In this document: positions 1 through 7,736 of the stretch, piece after piece
How positions within the stretch are numbered: the first letter of the stretch is position 1
Layout: each line of letters starts with the position of its first letter
Source of the DNA: an uncultured Roseburia sp.
GTDB lineage: Bacteria; Bacillota; Clostridia; Lachnospirales; Lachnospiraceae
Assembly: GCA_947644305.1 (NCBI GenBank)
Contig: CANRYS010000004.1
Coordinates: 1-64,000, forward strand
DNA: 64,000 bases
Direction: 5' to 3'
Notes under the pieces: model-generated
What the model was told of the DNA's origin: nothing
Seen by the model: the letters and a program-made list of their open reading frames with translations, nothing else
The model's database searches: none
Translations under genes and position numbers: made by a program

Positions 1-57
1 CTATTTTGCTGCTAGCGCAGAACGAAACAGGGTTCAAATTGGCACCGTCGAGCTACA
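1..57 (+). repeat. Dispersed 3'-UTR repeat, copy 1
   Basis: This stretch is closely similar to the reverse complement of 63254-63307 and more loosely to 53471-53520. The shared core reads roughly ACGAAAC, then GGGTTCAAATT, then CACCGT and GAGC. In the other two copies the element lies just after a stop codon, in the sense of that gene and before a terminator. Here the upstream gene would be outside the window. Positions 58-121 show no further feature. Confidence 0.6.
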
Positions 58-121
58 ACAAGTATATCATTTTACAACTGCTGACACAACCGGAAAAATG
101 GTAAAATCTGCGATCTTTCTA

Positions 122-2020
122 TCACCGGGCAGAATTGGCACGCATGGCATTTAGAATAGCGATCACCGCCACACCCACATCGGCAAATACCGCTTCCCAC
201 ATATTTGCCTGTCCCAGAGCTCCGAGAACCAGTACCAGCAACTTGACTCCAAGGGCAAATACGATATTCTGGCGCACGATCTTCATCGTCTTCACAGAGA
301 TCCGAATTATAGATGCCAATCTCGATATGTCATCCTCCATCAGCACCACATCTGCCGCCTCTATGGCTGCATCTGAACCCATACTGCCCATGGCGATGCC
401 GATATCCGCCCGGGTGATAACTGGGGCATCGTTGATCCCATCTCCGGCAAATGCCACATATCCGCCCTCGCTGCACCCTTCCATGATTTTTTCAAGTTCT
501 GTTACCTTATCCTCCGGCAGCAGCTCCGCATGCACCTCGTCGATACCAAGCTGTTCGGCGATCGCCTCGCCGGTCTCCTTCTTGTCTCCTGTCAGCATAA
601 CAAACTGTCTTACCCCTGCCCTTTTCAGGTCGGACAGGGCTTCTTTCACTCCCGGCTTGATCTGGTCTGAAATAAATATACAACCGGCATACTCTCCGTC
701 TATAGACACATACACAGTAGTACTGGTCTGATGTTTTTCAGTCAGACTTTCCGCAAAATTAGGAACCGCCACTCCATGTTCGATCAATAGCTTTTTCTTT
801 CCAGCCAGGACTAGCTTTCCCTCTGCCATCCCTTTCATTCCATATCCCGGAATCTCCTCCACTCCAAATACTTCTACAAGCTCATCCTGGCAGGCGTTTA
901 GAATGGAGCGGGCTATGGGGTGTCCAGAATATTTCTCCAGGGAAGCCGCCATGCGAAGAACATCCATTCCCTCTTCTGAAATCACTTCAGATACTTCAAA
1001 TTCTCCTTTCGTCAGCGTTCCCGTCTTGTCAAATACGATGGTATCCATCCGGGAGACCATTTCCAGGTAATTGCTGCCCTTCACAAGAATACCTCTGGAG
1101 GACGCCGCACCAATCCCGCCAAAAAAGCTGAGGGGAACGGAGATCACCAGGGCACAGGGGCAGGATATCACAAGAAAAATACATCCCCGCTGAATCCAGT
1201 CAGAAAATCCCTGTCCCAGTACAATAGGGGGCAACACCGCGATCAGAAGTGCAGCGATGACCACGATGGGCGTATAGTATCTGGCAAATTTCGTGATAAA
1301 GTTCTCCACCTTTGCCTTCCGGGTGCTGGCGTTTTCCACCAGCTCCAAAATCCTGGCCACCGTAGAATTTTCAAATTCTTTCGTGACGCGGACTCGCAAT
1401 ACACCGGAACCATTCACACATCCACTGATGATCTCATCACCACTGTTCAACTTCCGGGGCACCGATTCACCGGTCAGCGCACTGGTATCCACAAAGGAAC
1501 TTCCCTCCACAACAACACCATCTAATGGCACCTTTTCCCCAGGTTTGATCACAATGATACTCCCCGGCAGCACATCCTCGGGATCTGCCTGCTCCACTCC
1601 GCCTTCTATCTCTAGGTTGGCATACTCCGGGCAGATATCCATCAGCTCCGTGATGGATCTGCGGGAGCGATTCACCGCATAACTCTGGAACAGCTCTCCC
1701 ACCTGATAAAATAGCATGACCGCTACCGCTTCATCGTATTCTCCGGTTCCAAAGGCGGCAAAAGTTGCGATACACATCAAAAAATTCTCATCAAACACCT
1801 GCCCGTGGCCGATATTTACCACCGCTTTTTTCACCACATCCCCACCGATAATCACATAGGGGATGAGATACAAACAGAATTCAAACAATACGGCATATAT
1901 ATGATTTTCAAATATCTCATCTGCATCAAGAACCCCTGCATGGAACAACAGAAAAAACAGGGCGAAGATCACAGCGGAAAAAAGAATGCGGTACAATACA
2001 TTTTTCTGCTTTTTTGTCAT
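122..2020 (-). CDS. Heavy-metal P-type ATPase (Zn/Cd/Pb exporter, P1B-2-like)
   Basis: This membrane pump exports divalent soft metals using ATP. It is 632 residues long with TGES at 183-186, the metal-binding CPC triplet at 287-289 in a membrane helix, the phosphorylation motif DKTGT at 331-335, the P1B-specific HP pair at 367-368 and GDGINDAP at 526-533. There is no N-terminal HMA domain; a separate HMA protein is encoded just upstream. The start ATG at 2020 has GGAGGGAG before it. CPC and the CadC-like regulator point to Zn, Cd or Pb rather than Cu; the exact metal is inferred. Confidence 0.95.
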   Translation of the reverse strand: MTKKQKNVLYRILFSAVIFALFFLLFHAGVLDADEIFENHIYAVLFEFCLYLIPYVIIGGDVVKKAVVNIGHGQVFDENFLMCIATFAAFGTGEYDEAVAVMLFYQVGELFQSYAVNRSRRSITELMDICPEYANLEIEGGVEQADPEDVLPGSIIVIKPGEKVPLDGVVVEGSSFVDTSALTGESVPRKLNSGDEIISGCVNGSGVLRVRVTKEFENSTVARILELVENASTRKAKVENFITKFARYYTPIVVIAALLIAVLPPIVLGQGFSDWIQRGCIFLVISCPCALVISVPLSFFGGIGAASSRGILVKGSNYLEMVSRMDTIVFDKTGTLTKGEFEVSEVISEEGMDVLRMAASLEKYSGHPIARSILNACQDELVEVFGVEEIPGYGMKGMAEGKLVLAGKKKLLIEHGVAVPNFAESLTEKHQTSTTVYVSIDGEYAGCIFISDQIKPGVKEALSDLKRAGVRQFVMLTGDKKETGEAIAEQLGIDEVHAELLPEDKVTELEKIMEGCSEGGYVAFAGDGINDAPVITRADIGIAMGSMGSDAAIEAADVVLMEDDISRLASIIRISVKTMKIVRQNIVFALGVKLLVLVLGALGQANMWEAVFADVGVAVIAILNAMRANSAR

Positions 2021-2043
2021 AAAAATCTCCCTCCTCCGGCTTC

Positions 2044-2262
2044 CTATCTCTCAAGATAACAGTCCGCGTCCACTTTTTTACAGGCTGCCTCTGCCAGCTC
2101 CACGATCTTATCAAAGCCCTCGTCTTCCGCAGTTAATGTAAGTTTCTGTGCCATAAAACTGACTACGGCGCTCTCCACTCCTTCGATCTTATTTATGGCA
2201 TGTTCCATCTTTGCCGCACAATTCGCACAGTCCAGATTAACTATTTTAAATTTTTTCTTCAT
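2044..2262 (-). CDS. Free-standing HMA-domain metal-binding protein
   Basis: A 72-residue heavy-metal-associated domain with the metal site near DCANCAAKME (CxxC) at residues 13-18 and a typical ferredoxin-like alternation of strands and helices. It ends 23 bases before the ATPase start and has GGAGGAAATATC before its ATG, so the two are co-translated. The ATPase lacks its own HMA domain, so this protein probably hands metal to it or senses load. The family is clear; the metal is not shown by sequence. Confidence 0.9.
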   Translation of the reverse strand: MKKKFKIVNLDCANCAAKMEHAINKIEGVESAVVSFMAQKLTLTAEDEGFDKIVELAEAACKKVDADCYLER

Positions 2263-2301
2263 GATATTTCCTCCATTTCTAAAGGTTTTGCACCTTTTGC
2301 A

Positions 2302-2661
2302 TTATTCCAAAATATGTTCCATCCCCTGGCTGAGAATCGACATCACATGGTCGTCTGTCAAGGAATAAAATACGGATTTACCTTCTCTTCTATTCTTTAC
2401 TAATTTATTCTGCTTTAATACTCTCAACTGATGGGAGATCGCTGACTGATTCATATTCAGCACATCCGCGATATCACACACACACATCTCCGAGCGAAGC
2501 AGAAGATACATGATCTTAATACGGGTGGAATCTCCAAATATTTTATAGAGATCTGCCAGATCATATAAGGTGTCTTCATCTGGCATATCGTCTTTCCAGC
2601 GGCTGACCTGCTCGGTATGATGATGCGTCAGTTCACAACAGTCCACATCCTTTTCTGCCAT
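2302..2661 (-). CDS. ArsR/SmtB-family metal-sensing repressor (CadC-like)
   Basis: A 119-residue winged-helix repressor. The N-terminus carries a Cys pair followed by a His-rich stretch (DVDCCELTHHH) and helix 3 carries CVCD, together resembling the thiolate metal site of CadC. The helix-turn-helix reads MNQSAISHQLRVLKQNKLV. A longer frame is open to 2733, but the ATG at 2661 has AAAGGAGAAAAT directly before it. It is first in an operon with the HMA protein and P-type ATPase and probably derepresses them when it binds Cd, Pb or Zn. Confidence 0.92.
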   Translation of the reverse strand: MAEKDVDCCELTHHHTEQVSRWKDDMPDEDTLYDLADLYKIFGDSTRIKIMYLLLRSEMCVCDIADVLNMNQSAISHQLRVLKQNKLVKNRREGKSVFYSLTDDHVMSILSQGMEHILE

Positions 2662-2715
2662 ATTTTCTCCTTTCTCTGCAGGTTTACACATTCCACTGCA
2701 GTATTTTATGCGCTT

Positions 2716-2740
2716 ATATGAACAACTATTCATATGTTCA
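2716..2740. promoter_or_regulatory. ArsR/CadC-type operator
   Basis: An inverted repeat ATATGAA, six bases, TTCATAT lies at 2716-2735, and a second overlapping dyad TGAACA/TGTTCA extends to 2740. The sequence TATATGAACAACTATTCATAT is close to the SmtB/CzrA operator consensus. It sits about 55 bases upstream of the repressor start, where it would control the whole metal operon. Confidence 0.8.
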
Positions 2741-2788
2741 TTAATATAATACTACACTCCTTATTAAAATGCAACCACAAATTCATTT

Positions 2789-3523
2789 TTATTCCTTCAC
2801 TTCATAAATATAGGAATTTCCTTTTTTCCCCACCCTTTCCACCAACTCCAGATAATGAAATATATTCATGGCAGTCTGGGCGTGGGACAATGGTATCTTC
2901 GCAGATTTCGCATATTCCTTTGAAGTAAATCCAGAGAGCTCCGGCGGTATCATCATCCGATAGTCTTCCACTCTCTCAAAGAGCATTTCATCTACCAACG
3001 CCACGGGGATTCGATCGTATCTGGTAGCGCCTCTTTTTTTATCCCGGCTCCATCCATCCAGCAGTTTCGTCTCTTCCAAGTCGATAAACAAGAATAACAC
3101 ATTGAGATTGGGGTGGTTCAAATAGGTTTTGATGCGGTACAATTCTTTGAATGCCTGATAAGGACTTCCTTTTTTGGGAGATTTTCGCCGGCTCACTTCC
3201 ACCCCCGTCTCTGGATCTACCCAGATCACCCACTTCGTCGCCGGGATCGGATATACGATCGTTACCTTGTACAACGGCAAAAACTTATCCAGCTTACGCC
3301 GAAGAACATTAAAATTGGCGGTCTGTATCTCGATGACCGCTTCGTCCCTAAATACATCCGCCACATAACCTTCCAGCGGAACCTCATGATAATCCGCATT
3401 TGGTTCCATATAATTTTTTACAACAGCGTGAAGCGTCTTTTCAGACAAAGTTCCAATCCCAAGACGCTCCCTCTCATTGTATACGATCTTTTGTAATGCC
3501 TGATCAAAGACCTTCCTGTCCAT
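2789..3523 (-). CDS. Conserved hypothetical protein, possible nuclease-like core plus wHTH
   Basis: 244 residues; I do not recognise the family. The middle part reads like a PD-(D/E)xK-type core (VADVFRDEAVIEIQ, then KLDKFLPLYKVTIVYPI), followed by a basic segment. The C-terminal 50 residues look like a winged helix (FTSKEYAKSAKIPLSHAQ). The start is ATG at 3523, which overlapped the end of araD in the ancestral arrangement. A longer frame open to a TTG at 3619 is an artefact of the 107-bp duplication. Function is not assigned. Confidence 0.75.
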   Translation of the reverse strand: MDRKVFDQALQKIVYNERERLGIGTLSEKTLHAVVKNYMEPNADYHEVPLEGYVADVFRDEAVIEIQTANFNVLRRKLDKFLPLYKVTIVYPIPATKWVIWVDPETGVEVSRRKSPKKGSPYQAFKELYRIKTYLNHPNLNVLFLFIDLEETKLLDGWSRDKKRGATRYDRIPVALVDEMLFERVEDYRMMIPPELSGFTSKEYAKSAKIPLSHAQTAMNIFHYLELVERVGKKGNSYIYEVKE

Positions 3524-3680
3524 AGTACGCATTGTCTCCGTGCTTTCTGAAATAGTGTTTATCCAGCAGCTATAGACGCTCCCTCTCATTGTATACGATC
3601 TTTTGTAATGCCTGATCAAAGACCTTCCTGTCCATAGTACGCATTGTCTCCGTGCTTTCTGAAATAGTGTTTATCCAGCA
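3462..3680. repeat. 107-bp tandem direct duplication across the araD / downstream-gene junction
   Basis: Copy A is 3462-3568 and copy B is 3574-3680, identical over 107 bases and separated by GCTAT (period 112). The unit contains the last codons of araD and the first codons of the next gene, which overlap. Copy B supplies the intact araD end; copy A supplies the intact start of the next gene. The duplicate start in copy B runs into a stop after about 22 codons. Both genes therefore stay whole and become separated. Confidence 0.95.
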
Positions 3681-4311
3681 AATACTGGGGTGCTGGCTTA
3701 ACAGATGGATTCAATGTCATGGTATGATGAGCCATCTCTGCCACCTTGTCCAGAACTACGGCATTGTAAACTGCATTTGCAGGTGACGTTCCCCAGGTAA
3801 AAGGACCATGGTTTTTCACGACGATTCCCGGTACTTCCATGGCATCTCTCTCACCGAGAGTCTCAACAATAACCAGACCCGTATTCTTTTCGTATTCGTC
3901 ATTAATCTCAGCAGCGGTCAGATCCCTGGTACATGGAATTTCACCATAAAAATAATCCGCATGTGTCGTGCCCAGTGCTGGGATCGGCATTCCTGCCTGT
4001 GCAAAGGTAACCGCCCAGGTTGAATGTGTATGTACAACTCCTGCCAAATTGTCAAATGCCTTATACAGTTCGATATGAGTCGCCGTATCAGAAGATGGAC
4101 GATATTTTCCCTCAACCACGTTCTGGTCAAAATCCACCACTACCATATCCTCTGGTGAAAGCTCATCATATTCCACACCGCTGGGCTTAATTACGACAAG
4201 ATTATTTTCCCGGTCGATTCCGCTCACATTCCCCCAGGTATAGATAACAAGCCCTTTCTCCTGGAGCTCCATATTTGCGTCATATACTTCTTTTTTTAAT
4301 TGTTCCAGCAT
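3616..4311 (-). CDS. araD: L-ribulose-5-phosphate 4-epimerase
   Basis: A class II aldolase-family enzyme of 231 residues that interconverts L-ribulose-5-phosphate and D-xylulose-5-phosphate in pentose use. Seen are GNVSG (27-31), KPSG (42-45), SSDT (73-76), the Zn ligands HTH at 94-96, [13 protein letters not shown] at about 117-129 and the third Zn His in NHGPF at 168. Length equals the E. coli enzyme. The last codons lie in copy B of the tandem duplication. No other arabinose gene is adjacent in this window. Confidence 0.95.
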   Translation of the reverse strand: MLEQLKKEVYDANMELQEKGLVIYTWGNVSGIDRENNLVVIKPSGVEYDELSPEDMVVVDFDQNVVEGKYRPSSDTATHIELYKAFDNLAGVVHTHSTWAVTFAQAGMPIPALGTTHADYFYGEIPCTRDLTAAEINDEYEKNTGLVIVETLGERDAMEVPGIVVKNHGPFTWGTSPANAVYNAVVLDKVAEMAHHTMTLNPSVKPAPQYLLDKHYFRKHGDNAYYGQEGL

Positions 4312-4416
4312 ACCAGTTTACCTCCATTTGTTTTGAAATCATATTATCGCTGTTCAGCCATATTGTTTTTATTATAATAGATAACCCTGCGTCCGTCAAT
4401 ACGGCTGGAATAAATT

Positions 4417-4459
4417 GTGAGAGTCCCGCGGCTCCCTTTTAGGGAACTACGGTTCTCAG
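4417..4459 (-). terminator. Possible terminator after cysK
   Basis: An imperfect hairpin with outer stem TGAGA/TCTCA and inner CCG/CGG and TCCC/GGGA pairs lies just past the cysK stop. The run of T after it on the minus strand is weak (CAATTTATT), so the call is tentative. The rest of 4312-4468 holds only the upstream region of araD. Confidence 0.4.
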
Positions 4460-4468
4460 CAAAATCTT

Positions 4469-5401
4469 TTATTGTTGAAACAATGGAGTGGAATAATAGC
4501 GGTCTCCGCTGTCTGGCAGAAATACAACGATATTCTTCCCCTTATTTTCCGGCTTTACTGCCTCCTGCAATGCAGCCCAGAGTGCAGCTCCTGAAGAGAT
4601 TCCCACAAGAATCCCCTCTTCCCTGGCGATTTCTTTTGCTGTCGCAAAGGCAACCTCATCTTCTACGGTTGTTATGGCATCATAAATGTTTGTGTTCAGG
4701 ACCTCCGGTACAAATCCTGCTCCGATTCCCTGAATCTTATGAGCTCCTGCTGTTCCCTGGGAGAGCACCGGTGAAGCGGCAGGCTCCACTGCCACGATCT
4801 TGATCGAAGACTTTTTACCTTTGAGATATTCGCCCACACCGGTTATCGTACCCCCTGTTCCCACACCTGCTACAAAAAGATCCACTCCACCATCTGTATC
4901 TTCCCAAATCTCCGGTCCAGTATACTTTCTATGTGCTTCGGGATTTGCAGGATTAACAAACTGACCAACGATCAGGCTGCCCGGAAGCTCCCGGTTCAGT
5001 TCCTCTGCCCTTTCGATGGCCCCTTTCATGCCTTTGCTGCCATCGGTAAGCACAAGTTCCGCACCGTAGGCCTTTATCATATTTCTCCGCTCGATACTCA
5101 TGGTCTCTGGCAGGACGATAATCGCCTTATATCCTTTGGCGGCAGCGATGGCTGCCAGACCAATCCCGGTATTTCCAGACGTCGGCTCCAGGATCGTCCC
5201 TCCCGGCTTGAGCCGGCCGCTCTTCTCCGCCTCCTCGATCATCTCCAGCGCAATGCGGTCTTTCACACTTCCGGCGGGATTCAGATACTCCAGCTTTGCC
5301 AGAATCTTTGCATCAAGGCCATACTTTTTTTCTATCTTTGTAAATTCTATCAGCGGTGTATTTCCGATCAGTTCCGTGGCGCTCTTATAAATTTTACCCA
5401 T
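4469..5401 (-). CDS. cysK: Cysteine synthase A (O-acetylserine sulfhydrylase)
   Basis: A 310-residue fold-type II PLP enzyme that makes L-cysteine from O-acetylserine and sulfide in the cytoplasm. The PLP lysine is K47 in NPAGSVKDR, the substrate loop TSGNTG is at 74-79, and the phosphate-binding GTGGT loop is present. It lies 43 bases after an Rrf2-family regulator gene, so it probably belongs to the same transcript and is controlled by it, as in CymR- or IscR-type cysteine/iron-sulfur circuits. Confidence 0.96.
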   Translation of the reverse strand: MGKIYKSATELIGNTPLIEFTKIEKKYGLDAKILAKLEYLNPAGSVKDRIALEMIEEAEKSGRLKPGGTILEPTSGNTGIGLAAIAAAKGYKAIIVLPETMSIERRNMIKAYGAELVLTDGSKGMKGAIERAEELNRELPGSLIVGQFVNPANPEAHRKYTGPEIWEDTDGGVDLFVAGVGTGGTITGVGEYLKGKKSSIKIVAVEPAASPVLSQGTAGAHKIQGIGAGFVPEVLNTNIYDAITTVEDEVAFATAKEIAREEGILVGISSGAALWAALQEAVKPENKGKNIVVFLPDSGDRYYSTPLFQQ

Positions 5402-5444
5402 TGCAAACCTTCCTTTCCGGTTCGTCTTCTAGCGAACCTCAAAA

Positions 5445-5879
5445 TCATATGATGTAATCATCCTTCTTTTGCCGCTGCCAATCCACCAGATCTTCAAGGG
5501 TAACAGAATCCACTACAGTTTTGATCGCACTGTTAAGCCTTTTCCACAATTCCAGAGTCCCACAGGAATCCTGTCTCGGACAATCATTTTCCTCATAATC
5601 CAGACAGCCCACCGGGGCCAGACTCCCCTCTGTCAGTCTCAAGATCATGCCTGCCGTATACTCAGATGGCTTCCTCACTAACCGGTACCCCCCCTGTGGC
5701 CCCCGTATCGCCCGGACAAATCCAGCCCGGTTCAGAATTGATACAATCTGCTCCAAATATTTAATAGAAATATCTTGTCTCGCAGAAATATCTTTGATCC
5801 GAACAGGTTCACCCGTATCATTCATGGCAATATCCATCATAAGCCGAAGGGCATACCGTCCTTTTGTTGATATTTTCAT
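5445..5879 (-). CDS. Rrf2-family transcriptional regulator (CymR/IscR-like)
   Basis: A 144-residue winged-helix regulator starting MKISTKGRYALRLMMDIA. The recognition region is followed by RGPQGGYRLVRKP. Three cysteines at 92, 100 and 106 (CX7CX5C) sit where IscR binds a [2Fe-2S] cluster, so an Fe-S form is plausible; CymR proper lacks them. The ATG at 5879 is chosen over an upstream one from alignment with the family start. It is cotranscribed with cysK and likely senses cysteine or Fe-S status. Confidence 0.92.
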   Translation of the reverse strand: MKISTKGRYALRLMMDIAMNDTGEPVRIKDISARQDISIKYLEQIVSILNRAGFVRAIRGPQGGYRLVRKPSEYTAGMILRLTEGSLAPVGCLDYEENDCPRQDSCGTLELWKRLNSAIKTVVDSVTLEDLVDWQRQKKDDYII

Positions 5880-5936
5880 GAAGACCGCCCCTTTCCCTGT
5901 TTTCATATTAAGTTAGTAGGAATTGGCTGTAACCAC

Positions 5937-5965
5937 ACTATACCTCCTATTTCATACTTTGTCAA
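5937..5965 (-). promoter_or_regulatory. Sigma-A promoter of the Rrf2-cysK operon
   Basis: On the minus strand TTGACA (5960-5965), a 17-base spacer and TATAGT (5937-5942). The spacer and flanks contain TAGGA/TCCTA-type short repeats (ATAGGAGG, TTCCTATTG, AATTCCTAC) that could be the autoregulatory Rrf2 site. Confidence 0.8.
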
Positions 5966-6005
5966 TAGGAAAAGTATTTTTTATATTCCTACACCACACA
6001 CAATC

Positions 6006-7736
6006 CTACTGGCTGTTGTACAGCGCCGCATAAAATCCATCCTTTTTCAATAGCTCATCATGATTTCCCTGTTCTATAATATGCCCGTCTTTCATCACCA
6101 GGATGACATCCGCTTCCCGAATGGTAGAAAGACGATGTGCCACGATAAAACTGGTCCTTCCCTCCATCATCTTTGAAAATGCATTTTGGATTCGGATCTC
6201 CGTACGGGTATCAATGGATGAAGTCGCCTCATCCAATATGAGCATGGGTGGCAGACAAAGCATCACCCTGGCGATACACAGCAACTGCTTCTGTCCCTGG
6301 GACAGACTGCCGCCATCCTCTCCGATCACCGTGTCATATCCCTTGGGGAGTCTCTTAATAAAGCTGTGGGCATGGCTGGCTTTTGCCGCCCGGATCACCT
6401 CTTCTTCCGTGGCATCCGGTTTTCCCATCACGATATTTTCCCGGATGGTTCCCTGTTTTAACCAGGTTTCCTGCAACACCATGCCATAATTTGCCCGAAG
6501 GCTCTCTCTCGTGATCCTGCGGCTGTCATGGCCACTGACAAGGATCTCCCCGGTATTCACATCATAAAAGCGCATGAGGAGGTTGATGAGCGTTGTCTTT
6601 CCACATCCCGTAGGTCCCACGATCGCCACTCTCTGACCAGACTTCACATCCAGATTAAAATCTTCGATCAGATGCTGCTCCGGCACATAAGAAAAGCTCA
6701 CGTCCTGGATCTTTACGCTTCCATCCACGTCATGAAGTATCACTGCATCATCGGCATCCGGTGTCTGCGGCGTCTCATCGATCAGTTCAAAAATCCTTCC
6801 AGCACAGGCGATGGCATTCTGCAGCTCTGTCACCACGCCGGAAATCTCGTTAAATGGTTTGGTATACTGGTTCGCGTAGCGAAGAAAGCAGGACAACTGT
6901 CCCACCGACAGGCTTCCCTGGATGGCAAAAAATGCACCGCTGATCCCCACACCCGCATACACAAGACTGTTTACAAATCTGGTCGCCGGATTGGTGATGG
7001 AGGAAAAGAAGATCCCCCGCAGAGAACATTTGCGCAACCTCTCATTGATCTCGTCAAATTTCTCCTGGGCATCATCCTCATAGGCAAAGGCCTGAACCAC
7101 TTTTTGATTTCCTAGGATCTCCTCCACCAGCGCCGTCTGCTCTCCCCTGGTCTCCGACTGCAGCTTGAACATCTCATAGGTCCTTTTTGCGATAAAACTC
7201 GCCACCAGCAGAGAAACTGGTGTGATCACTACAACCACCAGCGTAATGCTGACATTCACACTGAGCATAAACAACAGGGTTCCAAGAATCGTCACCACAC
7301 CGGTAAACAACTGGGTAAATCCCATAAGAAGCCCGTCTGCAAACTGGTCCACATCGGCGATCACACGGCTGACTACCTCCCCATGGGAATGCCCGTCAAT
7401 ATACTTTAAAGGCAGCTCCTGTATCCTACAGAATGCCTCGTCCCGGATATCCCGTACGATGTTAAAGGTAATCTTATTATTGCACACATTCATGATCCAC
7501 TGTGCTACCATGGTCACCACCACCGCGCCGCCAATCTTCCATAATATATGACGGATGGCGTCAAAATCCACCGCGCCGGGGGCAATGATACAGTCGATGG
7601 CCTGCCCGGTGAGGATCGGTACATATAATGTCAGCGCCACCGTCACCGCCGCCAGTACCAGGGAGCAGATAAGGAAAAATGTATATCGTCTGATATAGCT
7701 CAATACTCTTCGGATCGTCTCTTTCTGGCTCATCAT
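6006..7736 (-). CDS. ABC exporter half-transporter B (catalytic Walker B, degenerate signature)
   Basis: 576 residues: six membrane helices in the first 310, then an ATPase domain. Walker A is GPTGCGKTT, Walker B MLILDEATSS with the catalytic Glu, and the H-loop His is in VAHRLST. The signature is LSQGQ rather than LSGGQ. Its start overlaps the stop of the partner gene in ATGA, so they are translationally coupled. With the partner it forms a heterodimeric multidrug-type exporter with one consensus and one degenerate ATP site, as in BmrCD or TM287/288. Substrate is unknown. Confidence 0.94.
   Translation of the reverse strand: MMSQKETIRRVLSYIRRYTFFLICSLVLAAVTVALTLYVPILTGQAIDCIIAPGAVDFDAIRHILWKIGGAVVVTMVAQWIMNVCNNKITFNIVRDIRDEAFCRIQELPLKYIDGHSHGEVVSRVIADVDQFADGLLMGFTQLFTGVVTILGTLLFMLSVNVSITLVVVVITPVSLLVASFIAKRTYEMFKLQSETRGEQTALVEEILGNQKVVQAFAYEDDAQEKFDEINERLRKCSLRGIFFSSITNPATRFVNSLVYAGVGISGAFFAIQGSLSVGQLSCFLRYANQYTKPFNEISGVVTELQNAIACAGRIFELIDETPQTPDADDAVILHDVDGSVKIQDVSFSYVPEQHLIEDFNLDVKSGQRVAIVGPTGCGKTTLINLLMRFYDVNTGEILVSGHDSRRITRESLRANYGMVLQETWLKQGTIRENIVMGKPDATEEEVIRAAKASHAHSFIKRLPKGYDTVIGEDGGSLSQGQKQLLCIARVMLCLPPMLILDEATSSIDTRTEIRIQNAFSKMMEGRTSFIVAHRLSTIREADVILVMKDGHIIEQGNHDELLKKDGFYAALYNSQ

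Noticed and set aside
1..57. A tRNA, because GGGTTCAAATT resembles a T-arm
   Set aside because: No acceptor, D or anticodon arms can be formed around it; the other copies show it is a dispersed repeat.
1293..1682. Plus-strand frame opposite the P-type ATPase
   Set aside because: Shadow of the conserved ATPase coding sequence; no ribosome site or family features.
3524..3619. N-terminal extension of the 244-residue unknown protein to a TTG at 3619
   Set aside because: The extra codons come from the second copy of the tandem duplication; the ATG at 3523 fits the ancestral overlap with araD.
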